Made by a program: the position numbers and the translations under genes. The notes beneath the pieces are model-generated. The model was not told the origin of the DNA, searched no databases, and worked only from the letters and a program-made list of their open reading frames with translations. A stretch of 11,447 nt of DNA from Spirochaetaceae bacterium (GTDB lineage: Bacteria > Spirochaetota > Spirochaetia > Treponematales > Breznakiellaceae), in the NCBI GenBank assembly GCA_031258625.1, contig JAIRMO010000241.1:1-11447 (forward strand), read 5' to 3'. How positions within the stretch are numbered: position 1 is the stretch's first letter; every line of letters begins with the position of its first letter. Positions 6,540 to 11,341 of this stretch are shown here, piece after piece.

Positions 6540-7274
6540 TTAATTCTTCTTACTGGAGGATTCCGCGGCCTGTAACCGTAATTTATCCAGTACCATCCGC
6601 GCCTGATCCCGAATAATCCGACTGTAATGATTTGAAACGGCAAGCCGGCTGACGGTGGTGATGGCGGCGTTATTCACCTCCCCGCCGTTTTTCTCCGCCA
6701 GAATTTCAAAAGCTTCCAGGGCGGAGAGGGCCATTTGTTCATCCCCCATACCGGATTCAAAACGGTTAACCGCCCACGCAATGGCATTTATGGTTTCCCC
6801 GTTTTCATTAAGACCAATCTTTGCCAGAGATTTGAAAGCCTCGGTCAATACCATGGGCTCCGGTTCGGCGATTACCAGTTTGATAATGGTGTTTTTTGCC
6901 TCCGGGGTACCAAGGCTCCCCAGATCGGCGACCGCCCGTTTCCGTATATCAGGAAAATTATTCACCACCCTGCCGTTTTCCCTGGCCTTATTCGTAAGCC
7001 CTTCCAGGGAGAGGTATTCCAGGGCGTTCCGTACTTCTTCACTGACATTACCCCGGCTAATGGCGTTTTCTATATAATCCAGGGCTATCAATTTTTCATC
7101 CCGTCCTACAGACCGACTTTGTTCCCGAATTATCATATTTTCCACTGATTGCTGCAAATAAGACTCTTCTACCGACACTTCCCCATCAGGATTGGACATT
7201 TGCGCCCCCGCCATGATGGTACATGCCAAAAAAAGCACCATGATAATTATCGTCGTATTTTTATTAACCGTCAT
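6540..7274 (-). CDS. Exported HEAT-repeat protein
   Basis: This 244-residue protein starts with a classical signal peptide (NKNTTIIIMVLFLACTIMAG) and a signal-peptidase I site after AGA at residue 24; there is no lipobox cysteine. The rest is helical, with HEAT-like pairs, clearest at IRKRAVADLGSLGTPEAKNT, then VLTEAFKSLAKIGLNENGET, and again near the C terminus. HEAT solenoids bind partner proteins, so a scaffold role in the periplasm is likely. AGGGGAT about 8 bases before ATG 7274 is a good ribosome-binding site. It is the middle gene of a minus-strand trio, 113 bases after the small lipoprotein and 4 bases before the DUF362 gene, with no clear terminator inside. Confidence 0.75.
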   Translation of the reverse strand: MTVNKNTTIIIMVLFLACTIMAGAQMSNPDGEVSVEESYLQQSVENMIIREQSRSVGRDEKLIALDYIENAISRGNVSEEVRNALEYLSLEGLTNKARENGRVVNNFPDIRKRAVADLGSLGTPEAKNTIIKLVIAEPEPMVLTEAFKSLAKIGLNENGETINAIAWAVNRFESGMGDEQMALSALEAFEILAEKNGGEVNNAAITTVSRLAVSNHYSRIIRDQARMVLDKLRLQAAESSSKKN

Positions 7275-7387
7275 GTATAGATCCCCTTATCTTAACAATT
7301 TACTGATTCTAACCTTCAGGTACTAATTCTTTATCGTAAAACCGTAATAAACTACCAAATAGTTTAAAAAAACACGCTAAAATTACC

Positions 7388-7951
7388 TCAATTAACAATT
7401 TTCCATCCGTCTCCAAAATCTTCCAGCTCATAAAGGCGAAGGCGCTGTCCATTAGCGGTAATCGTAAAGGCCTTGACCCGCTTTTGGGTGACAAATTCTA
7501 TATCATCTACCCTGCTGTTAGCCCGGGAAGGAACCACCACATGGGTAAAATAATCATTGATACTGGACAATACCACATTTTTCGATTTTAAAAAAGAAGA
7601 TTCAGAGACACGCCTTAAAAAATCTTGGGAATTTATTTCCTCAAAATAAGTACGCCCCAGATAAGAAACCCAGGCTTTATAATTCCGGGATTGGATAATG
7701 CCGTTTAGTTCTTTAATCAACTGCTGTATATCCCTTTTGGTAGTATTGTATACTTCCGGGGTAATAAGCTCGGGATCAAAAACATCCTCTTCGGGCGTCT
7801 CATGAATTGTCATCTGGTCCGGGGGGGGAATCTGTTCAAGGGTGTTATTTTCAACTGACACCGGAAGCAGTTGTTCCACCGGTTCATCGATTGTTTTACA
7901 GGCAACATACAATAAAACAACGCCTGTCAAAATCAAAATACGTTTCTTCAC
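7388..7951 (-). CDS. Small lipoprotein, uncharacterised
   Basis: This 187-residue protein begins with GTG at 7951, preceded by AGGG sites (AGGGTAGGGCG). The first 18 residues (KKRILILTGVVLLYVAC) are a lipoprotein signal peptide with the relaxed spirochaetal lipobox YVAC. An acidic, Pro-rich stretch follows (about 20-65), as expected for a tether. The C-terminal ~115 residues (TTKRDIQQLIKELNGIIQSR to the final FGDGWKIVN) form an alpha/beta domain. Its ending, a strand then GDGWKIV, recalls SnoaL/NTF2-like folds, but I would not assign the family firmly. It is probably anchored in the periplasm or at the cell surface and heads the operon with the HEAT and DUF362 genes. Confidence 0.72.
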   Translation of the reverse strand: MKKRILILTGVVLLYVACKTIDEPVEQLLPVSVENNTLEQIPPPDQMTIHETPEEDVFDPELITPEVYNTTKRDIQQLIKELNGIIQSRNYKAWVSYLGRTYFEEINSQDFLRRVSESSFLKSKNVVLSSINDYFTHVVVPSRANSRVDDIEFVTQKRVKAFTITANGQRLRLYELEDFGDGWKIVN

Positions 7952-8018
7952 ACCGCCCTACCCTGCTTTTAAATAAATAGTCCGGTTTCCAAACCAGACC
8001 GATTGGGGAACTATTATT

Positions 8019-8024
8019 AGTATA
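8019..8024 (-). promoter_or_regulatory. Possible -10 box of the lipoprotein operon
   Basis: TATACT on the minus strand matches the -10 consensus at 5 of 6 positions. It would give a leader of about 60 bases before GTG 7951, containing a small hairpin (GGTTT and AAACC, 7984-7995, flanked by GTC and GAC). The -35 region is poor, so the call is weak. Confidence 0.3.
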
Positions 8025-8068
8025 CACTACCTTACCTAATAAAAACCATACCCCGGAGACTCTCCCAT

Positions 8069-8083
8069 CGAACCTTTGGTTCG
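8069..8083. repeat. Perfect small hairpin next to a direct repeat
   Basis: CGAACC, a TTT loop and GGTTCG form a 6-bp stem. AACCTTTGG occurs in it (8071-8079) and again 14 bases on (8085-8093). It is the first of the dense hairpins upstream of coaD and has no obvious function. Confidence 0.45.
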
Positions 8084-8129
8084 CAACCTTTGGCCGCAAA
8101 TTTCAAAGTTGCTGGACAAGCAGAGTTTG

Positions 8130-8157
8130 TCTCCCAAAGCTGAAGTTTTGGGAAAGC
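8130..8157 (+). repeat. Palindromic repeat, copy 1 (upstream of coaD)
   Basis: TCCCAAA (8132-8138) pairs with TTTGGGA (8147-8153) around a GCTGAAGT loop. The 28 bases match the reverse complement of 8807-8834 at 26 positions, differing only at the two bases after TCTCCCAAA. The two copies thus lie in opposite orientation on either side of coaD. Confidence 0.7.
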
Positions 8158-8186
8158 CTCCCCGGTCAATGATTAACATAGTAGTC

Positions 8187-8215
8187 TTGACTGAATTAAT
8201 CCGGTTCGGTATGGT
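8187..8215 (+). promoter_or_regulatory. Candidate coaD promoter, leaderless layout
   Basis: TTGACT (8187-8192), 17 bases, then TATGGT (8210-8215). Five bases (AGGTC) then lead into ATG 8221, so the transcript would start at about the start codon. The AGG in that spacer is too close to the ATG to be a useful ribosome-binding site. Confidence 0.45.
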
Positions 8216-8220
8216 AGGTC

Positions 8221-8721
8221 ATGCTCACGGCGGCTTTTCCGGGGTCTTTTGACCCCCCTACCTTAGGACATCTCAATATCATAGAACGGGCGGTTCGTAT
8301 ATTTGATGAACTTCTGGTGGTGGTAGCCGAAAACCGGCAAAAAAAATACCTTTTTTCCGCGGAAGAACGGGTTTCCATGATGAGAGCCCTGGTGGAACCG
8401 TGGAACAATGTATCCGTGGCCCTTTGCGATTCCCTGATTGTCGATTTTATCAAAAAAAGGAATGTCCGAATTCTGCTCCGGGGGGTACGGGATGTGTGGG
8501 ATTTTTCCTATGAATTCGAGCTCTCCCTGATGAATAAAGCCTTAGCTTCCAGTATAGAGACCATATTTATGACCACGGATCCTGAGTATTTCATCCTCCG
8601 ATCCTCGGCAATAAAAGAATTGGCCTCTTTTCATGGGGACGTTTCCGGAATGGTTCCTTCCCTGGTTGCGGAAGCCCTGCGGAATAAATATACTAAAGGA
8701 GGCTTGTCTCCAAAATTTTAG
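8221..8721 (+). CDS. coaD: Phosphopantetheine adenylyltransferase
   Basis: CoaD (PPAT) joins ATP and 4'-phosphopantetheine to make dephospho-CoA, the penultimate step of coenzyme A synthesis, in the cytosol. The nucleotidyltransferase motif GSFDPPTLGHLNIIERA at the N terminus holds the T/H-x-G-H element, RILLRGVRDVWDFSYEFEL is the substrate-binding middle, and the C-terminal loop reads ILRSSAIKELASFHGDVSGM, close to the family's ISSSxVKE. At 166 residues it is full length (the usual range is about 160-170). The product feeds acyl carrier protein, whose gene lies 0.74 kb downstream. The last codons and the stop (GGLSPKF, stop at 8719-8721) are made by a hairpin repeat that runs past the gene end. 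Confidence 0.96.
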   Translation: MLTAAFPGSFDPPTLGHLNIIERAVRIFDELLVVVAENRQKKYLFSAEERVSMMRALVEPWNNVSVALCDSLIVDFIKKRNVRILLRGVRDVWDFSYEFELSLMNKALASSIETIFMTTDPEYFILRSSAIKELASFHGDVSGMVPSLVAEALRNKYTKGGLSPKF

Positions 8722-8733
8722 TTTTGAGGCAAG
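8703..8733 (+). repeat. Palindromic repeat overlapping the coaD stop codon
   Basis: CTTGTCTC (8703-8710) and AAAA (8712-8715) pair with TTTT (8722-8725) and GAGGCAAG (8726-8733), with one bulged C and one G-T pair; the loop TTTTAG contains the stop codon. It resembles the repeat at 8130-8157 (TCTCC, A-run, GTTTTG). It may also serve as the coaD transcript's 3' hairpin. Confidence 0.6.
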
Positions 8734-8757
8734 GTGGGTACGGTACCATTCGGGAAG

Positions 8758-8786
8758 TTGACATTTATTATAGTTTTTGTTAGACT
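8758..8786 (+). promoter_or_regulatory. Promoter for rpmF-acpP-rnc
   Basis: A perfect TTGACA (8758-8763), 17 bases, then TAGACT (8781-8786) with a TG at 8778-8779 (extended -10). The predicted start is near 8793, leaving a leader of about 165 bases before rpmF that is filled with hairpins. Confidence 0.6.
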
Positions 8787-8806
8787 TGATCTATAAAAAT
8801 AAGGTT

Positions 8807-8834
8807 GCTTTCCCAAAACTTCATTTTTGGGAGA
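8807..8834 (-). repeat. Palindromic repeat, copy 2 (downstream of coaD)
   Basis: TCCCAAAA (8811-8818) pairs with TTTTGGGA (8825-8832). Read on the minus strand it matches 8130-8157 at 26 of 28 bases. It sits at the start of the predicted rpmF leader. Confidence 0.7.
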
Positions 8835-8849
8835 TAAGTTTTACTTATC
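8833..8849 (+). other. Perfect hairpin in the rpmF leader
   Basis: GATAAGT, a TTT loop and ACTTATC form a perfect 7-bp stem that directly abuts the preceding palindromic repeat. Confidence 0.5.
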
Positions 8850-8869
8850 CGGTAACCATAGATTTAAAA

Positions 8870-8898
8870 GGAAAAAGCCCCGCTTTTTCCGGTTTTTT
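8870..8898 (+). terminator. Terminator-like hairpin in the rpmF leader
   Basis: GGAAAAAGC (8870-8878), loop CCC, GCTTTTTCC (8882-8890) form a perfect 9-bp stem, followed by GG and six T (8893-8898). It lies between the promoter at 8758 and rpmF, so it would act as an attenuator if the promoter is real, or end upstream read-through from coaD. Its A/T-rich base makes efficiency uncertain. Confidence 0.45.
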
Positions 8899-8922
8899 CC
8901 CGAAACAACCGGGTTTGGGAAA
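8896..8922 (+). other. Second hairpin of the rpmF leader
   Basis: TTTCCC (8896-8901) and AAAC (8903-8906) pair with GTTT (8913-8916) and GGGAAA (8917-8922), with one bulged G. It shares T bases with the preceding terminator-like element, so the two may compete. It ends 24 bases before the rpmF ribosome-binding site. Confidence 0.5.
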
Positions 8923-8959
8923 GATTCTATGGGATAATTTATGAAGAGAGGTTACGAAT

Positions 8960-9148
8960 ATGGCTGTACCAAGATTTAAAACATCAAAAGCAAGGACCCG
9001 TCGGAGGCAATCCATTAATATGAAGCTTACCGCCCCCTCGCTTATAGAATGCGGCACCTGCGGTAACCAAATTTTATTGCATCGGGTATGTCCAAAATGT
9101 GGTTTTTACCGGGGAAAACAAGTGATTGTCCCTGAATCAAAAGTATAA
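8960..9148 (+). CDS. rpmF: 50S ribosomal protein L32
   Basis: This 62-residue protein has the L32 start (AVPRFKTSKARTRRRQS), a basic rRNA-binding N terminus, and the zinc-ribbon pairs CGTC (Cys31, Cys34) and CPKC (Cys44, Cys47). All four cysteines are kept, so this is the zinc-binding form. GAGAGG at 8946-8951 is a good ribosome-binding site, eight bases before ATG 8960. An ATG at 8941 is out of frame. In many bacteria rpmF is followed by plsX and fab genes; here acpP comes next and plsX is absent. Confidence 0.96.
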   Translation: MAVPRFKTSKARTRRRQSINMKLTAPSLIECGTCGNQILLHRVCPKCGFYRGKQVIVPESKV

Positions 9149-9171
9149 ATCCCCGAGATTTTCTGCAAAAC

Positions 9172-9198
9172 GAGTCAGTTTTAAAACTGGTTTTGGAA
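9172..9198 (+). repeat. Repeat pair, copy A
   Basis: GAG, AGTTTT, AAAA and CTGGTTTTGGAA occur in the same order here and at 9333-9360; the 12 bases CTGGTTTTGGAA are identical (9187-9198 and 9349-9360). Copy A also contains the perfect palindrome CAGTTTTAAAACTG (9176-9189). Confidence 0.5.
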
Positions 9199-9220
9199 GA
9201 ACGGCTTAATCCGTTTTTCC
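9195..9220 (+). terminator. Strong hairpin downstream of rpmF
   Basis: GGAAGAACGG (9195-9204), loop CTTAAT, CCGTTTTTCC (9211-9220) form ten pairs with one G-T. It begins 46 bases after the rpmF stop. The T-run lies within the stem rather than after it, so it may be a processing or stability hairpin rather than a terminator. Confidence 0.4.
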
Positions 9221-9234
9221 TCTTAATTACGGTT

Positions 9235-9265
9235 GCGGTTTCAGAACTTGACCCTTTGAAACTGC
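9235..9265 (+). other. Hairpin with 13-base loop
   Basis: GCGGTTTCA (9235-9243) pairs with TGAAACTGC (9257-9265), nine pairs with one G-T. Confidence 0.4.
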
Positions 9266-9332
9266 CTCAATAGTTCGCGGATTGTCTTTAAAATAACTAA
9301 TTTTACGGACAAAATAACAAAGTAGCGGAGCT

Positions 9333-9361
9333 GAGTTTCAAAACCCGGCTGGTTTTGGAAC
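9333..9361 (+). repeat. Repeat pair, copy B, an 11-bp hairpin
   Basis: GTTTCAAAACC (9335-9345), loop CGGCT, GGTTTTGGAAC (9351-9361) pair over eleven positions with one G-T. It shares CTGGTTTTGGAA with copy A at 9172-9198. Confidence 0.5.
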
Positions 9362-9370
9362 CGGCTTTGG

Positions 9371-9397
9371 AAAAACCGGTCAAAAGTGCGGTTTTTT
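9371..9397 (+). terminator. Intrinsic-terminator-like hairpin upstream of acpP
   Basis: AAAAACCG (9371-9378) pairs with CGGTTTTT (9389-9396) around a 10-base loop, and the T-run continues to 9397. The A-run and T-run make it look bidirectional. If active it would separate rpmF from acpP-rnc transcription, yet no clear promoter follows, so partial read-through is more likely. Confidence 0.45.
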
Positions 9398-9413
9398 CAC
9401 TAAATCTAAGGAA

Positions 9414-9444
9414 GCGGTTCAAAAAATTGAAGTTTTGGAACCGC
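9414..9444 (+). repeat. Palindromic repeat just before the acpP ribosome-binding site
   Basis: GCGGTTC (9414-9420) and AAAA (9421-9424) pair with TTTT (9433-9436) and GAACCGC (9438-9444), with one bulged G. It carries TGAAGTTTTGG (9428-9438), the core shared with the two repeats around coaD. It ends five bases before the acpP Shine-Dalgarno GGGAG (9450-9454). Confidence 0.6.
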
Positions 9445-9464
9445 CTCATGGGAGTGTTAATTTT

Positions 9465-9701
9465 ATGGATGATTTATTTGAAAAGATGAAGAAGCTTATC
9501 GCCGATAAACTGGAAATTGATCCGGGAAAGATAACCCTGGAAGCATCGTTCCGTCAAGATCTTGGGGCAGACAGCCTGGACACCTATGAGTTGGTCTATG
9601 CCATTGAGGAGGAAATGGGGATTTCCATTCCCGACGAAAAAGCTAACGAATTTGAAACTGTTCGGGATGCATACGAGTATATAAAATCCCAGCAGAAATA
9701 A
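9465..9701 (+). CDS. acpP: Acyl carrier protein
   Basis: This 78-residue acidic protein carries growing fatty acids on a 4'-phosphopantetheine arm. The attachment site is Ser37 in DLGADSLDTYELVYAIEEEM, and the ending FETVRDAYEYIKSQ is typical. The start is ATG 9465, ten bases after the good ribosome-binding site GGGAG (9450-9454); an in-frame TTG at 9435 would add residues absent from the family and lies inside a hairpin. The prosthetic arm comes from coenzyme A, made by the pathway of the nearby coaD. rnc follows after three bases. Confidence 0.97.
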   Translation: MDDLFEKMKKLIADKLEIDPGKITLEASFRQDLGADSLDTYELVYAIEEEMGISIPDEKANEFETVRDAYEYIKSQQK

Positions 9702-9704
9702 ACC

Positions 9705-10466
9705 ATGACGGATCGCAGCAATTCTATTAATTGCCTTCTTCAAGCGGTCCATTCCCTTCCGGAAATAAATTCGGAAAGAAAAAAAGTATTGATGGCATTT
9801 CAGAAGGCCGCCCAGATAAGGTTCAAAAGCCTTAAGCTTTTGAACCTTTCTTTCGTACATCGATCCGTCGCCAATGAAACCGGTCATAAAAACAACAATG
9901 AGCGGCTTGAATTTTTAGGGGACGCTATCTTGGGAGCGGTAACCGCCACCTTACTGTATGAAAAACTGGCTGAAAAAAAGGAAGGGGAACTCGCGAAAAT
10001 CAAATCGGTGGTGGTCTCTGAGGATGTTCTGGCCGGAATCGCCCGGGAACTTCAAATTGACACCCTCCTTGTTTTAGGACGGGGTGAGGAACTTTCCGGG
10101 GGAAGGGAAAAAAAAGCCATCCTGGCCGATGCCCTGGAGGCGCTTATCGGCGCCCTGTACCTTGATTCCGGGTATAACGCGGCCTTCAGCTTTTTACACC
10201 ACCGTATAGAACCTGAGATAGCTAAGGTCATGGATAACCGTCATGCCCAGGATTATAAATCCCTTTTACAGGAGTTGAGCCAGGGACGTTATAAAACATA
10301 TCCGGTTTACCATCTTGTCAAACGGAGCGGCCCGGAACATGCCCGTTTTTTCTGGATAGAGGTAACGGTCAATGGAAAGACTTATGGACCGGGAATGGGC
10401 AGAAACAAAAAAGGGGCTGAACAGGAAGCGGCAAAAATGGCTTATGAACACCTCCTAGGAAAGTAA
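9705..10466 (+). CDS. rnc: Ribonuclease III
   Basis: RNase III cuts double-stranded RNA, processes pre-rRNA and controls some mRNAs. The 253-residue protein has the catalytic domain signature NERLEFLGDAILG, with metal-binding Glu69 and Asp73, plus ADALEALIGALYLDSG with Asp142 and Glu145 (E. coli 41, 45, 114 and 117). The double-stranded-RNA-binding domain fills residues ~187-252 (QDYKSLLQELSQG to GAEQEAAKMAYEHLL). It is about 27 residues longer than E. coli RNase III, all at the N terminus. ATG 9705 lacks a clear ribosome-binding site but sits three bases after the acpP stop, so translational coupling is likely; ATG 9792 is an alternative start that keeps the whole domain. The acpP-rnc order is common in bacteria. 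Confidence 0.97.
   Translation: MTDRSNSINCLLQAVHSLPEINSERKKVLMAFQKAAQIRFKSLKLLNLSFVHRSVANETGHKNNNERLEFLGDAILGAVTATLLYEKLAEKKEGELAKIKSVVVSEDVLAGIARELQIDTLLVLGRGEELSGGREKKAILADALEALIGALYLDSGYNAAFSFLHHRIEPEIAKVMDNRHAQDYKSLLQELSQGRYKTYPVYHLVKRSGPEHARFFWIEVTVNGKTYGPGMGRNKKGAEQEAAKMAYEHLLGK
9818..9848 (+). other. Perfect 13-bp hairpin inside the rnc coding sequence
   Basis: AAGGTTCAAAAGC (9818-9830), loop CTTAA, GCTTTTGAACCTT (9836-9848) pair without mismatch. It encodes RFKSLKLLNL, near the start of the conserved catalytic domain. The arms resemble the intergenic repeat arms (GGTTCAAAA, TTTTGAACC), for example at 9414-9444. Confidence 0.65.
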
Positions 10467-10478
10467 CAATTGAGTGAG

Positions 10479-10510
10479 AAGGGGGGCCCAATTTGACATT
10501 TGGCCCCCTT
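10479..10510 (+). terminator. Hairpin after rnc
   Basis: AAGGGGG (10479-10485) and CCAA (10488-10491) pair with TTGG (10500-10503) and CCCCCTT (10504-10510), with a two-base bulge. It starts 13 bases after the rnc stop and should end that transcript. The T-run (10521-10526) is ten bases further on, so it is not a textbook terminator. Confidence 0.5.
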
Positions 10511-10522
10511 GGATGATATATT
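10493..10522 (+). promoter_or_regulatory. Extended -10 promoter for maf, inside the rnc hairpin
   Basis: A perfect TTGACA (10493-10498), 18 bases, then TATATT (10517-10522) with TG at 10514-10515. The -35 box begins in the loop of the rnc 3' hairpin and the 3' arm lies in the spacer. The predicted start near 10529 gives a leader of about 57 bases before maf. Confidence 0.6.
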
Positions 10523-10585
10523 TTTTAATCGTCCCACGGTTTGGGGCGTACAGTGTCTAACCCCACGGCAAAAAATGGTGTATGA

Positions 10586-11173
10586 ATGGAACCTATTATT
10601 TTAGCATCCGGTTCATTGAGGAGACAGGAATATTTCCGTCTCCTGGGATTACCCTTCAACATTATACCTTCCCTCATTGATGAAGATATACCGGGAAAGA
10701 TGAGCCCCCGGGAATGTGCCGAAAATTTCGCGATTCGGAAGGTTAATAAAATAATTACCCTGCTTCAAAAACGACCCCCTCCCTGGATCTGCGGGGCGGA
10801 TACCATCATTTCGGTGGATAAAGAAATTTTCGGGAAACCCCAGGATCGGGACGATGCCCGGAGGATGCTGACCAGACTCCAGGGAAAAAGCCACGAGGTA
10901 ATAACCGCCGTAGCGTTATTTAAGGGCAAGGATAAAACCATAGATTGCCGCTCGGTAAAAAGCACGGTAACCTTTGCGTCCCTTTCGGAACAAGAGATAA
11001 CCTGGTACCTGGATACCGGTGAATGGCAGGGGACTGCCGGGGCGTATAAGATCCAGGGACTGGCCGGCTGTTTTATCTCCGGGATTCAGGGGTCCTATAG
11101 CGCCATTGTGGGCTTGCCAATCCATGAATTTTATGTCATGTTAAAGGAGAATGGTTATTCCTATGGGAATTAA
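10586..11173 (+). CDS. maf: Maf/YhdE-type nucleoside triphosphate pyrophosphatase
   Basis: Maf proteins hydrolyse dTTP, UTP or modified nucleotides to monophosphates and have been linked to septum inhibition. This 195-residue protein has the N-terminal phosphate-binding motif as ILASGSLRRQEYF, then WICGADTIISVDKEIFGKPQ, LQGKSHEVITAVAL, and GAYKIQGLAGCFISGIQGSY followed by VGLPIHEFY; the layout suits the YhdE (dTTP/UTP) subgroup. Two positions differ from the usual pattern as I recall it: SPRR is SLRR, and the Lys of GKAGAY is Thr (QGTAGAY). ATG 10586 gives the standard family start; no ribosome-binding site is clear. It has its own promoter at 10493 and a terminator directly after, so it may be monocistronic. 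Confidence 0.92.
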   Translation: MEPIILASGSLRRQEYFRLLGLPFNIIPSLIDEDIPGKMSPRECAENFAIRKVNKIITLLQKRPPPWICGADTIISVDKEIFGKPQDRDDARRMLTRLQGKSHEVITAVALFKGKDKTIDCRSVKSTVTFASLSEQEITWYLDTGEWQGTAGAYKIQGLAGCFISGIQGSYSAIVGLPIHEFYVMLKENGYSYGN

Positions 11174-11180
11174 CCATACA

Positions 11181-11210
11181 AGGCAAAAGGGTTTGCCTTT
11201 TGCCTATTTT
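11181..11210 (+). terminator. Intrinsic terminator of maf
   Basis: AGGCAAAAG (11181-11189), loop GGTTTGC, CTTTTGCCT (11197-11205) form a perfect 9-bp stem followed by ATTTT. It begins eight bases after the maf stop and is the best terminator in the window. Confidence 0.75.
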
Positions 11211-11341
11211 CCGCCGTTTTACAGACGGTGAGATAGAGGGAAGGCGCCGCCATTCCGAAAACGGAAGGTACCGGGGGGATTTTCCCCCGGGCGGTACCGA
11301 ATCCGGTGAAATCGGGATTACCGGCGGTCAGGGAGGTTGTT
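11211..11341 (+). promoter_or_regulatory. Structured leader of rpsB
   Basis: Between the maf terminator and rpsB lie three hairpins: CCGT with ACGG (11214-11228), TTCCG-AAAA-CGGAA (11253-11266), and a two-part stem in which GGTACC (11267-11272) pairs with GGTACC (11293-11298) around GGGGGA (11274-11279) and TCCCCC (11283-11288). The Shine-Dalgarno GGGAGG is at 11331-11336. Ribosomal-protein leaders often bind the protein they encode, so feedback by S2 is a reasonable guess. No good promoter is seen. Confidence 0.4.

Larger units (their letters stand above)
9150..9464 (+). other. Gene-free gap of 316 bases packed with hairpins
   Basis: No coding frame is convincing between rpmF and acpP. At least six stems follow one another: 9176-9189, 9195-9220, 9235-9265, 9335-9361, 9371-9396 and 9414-9444. 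Only 9266-9334 is free of obvious pairing and is A/T-rich. Weak promoter-like words occur (for example TTGACC at 9248) but none has a good -10 partner, so I do not call a promoter. Because rnc lies downstream in the same direction, this may be a processing region of a common transcript. Confidence 0.6.

Noticed and set aside
8941..8943. ATG at 8941 as an rpmF start
   Set aside because: It is out of frame with the L32 sequence; ATG 8960 has a good ribosome-binding site and the standard MAVP start.
9435..9437. In-frame TTG as the acpP start
   Set aside because: It lies inside a hairpin and adds ten residues foreign to the family; ATG 9465 has GGGAG ten bases upstream.
8060..9450. CRISPR array
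   Set aside because: The repeats are palindromic, differ in length and are unevenly spaced, with genes between them and no cas genes.
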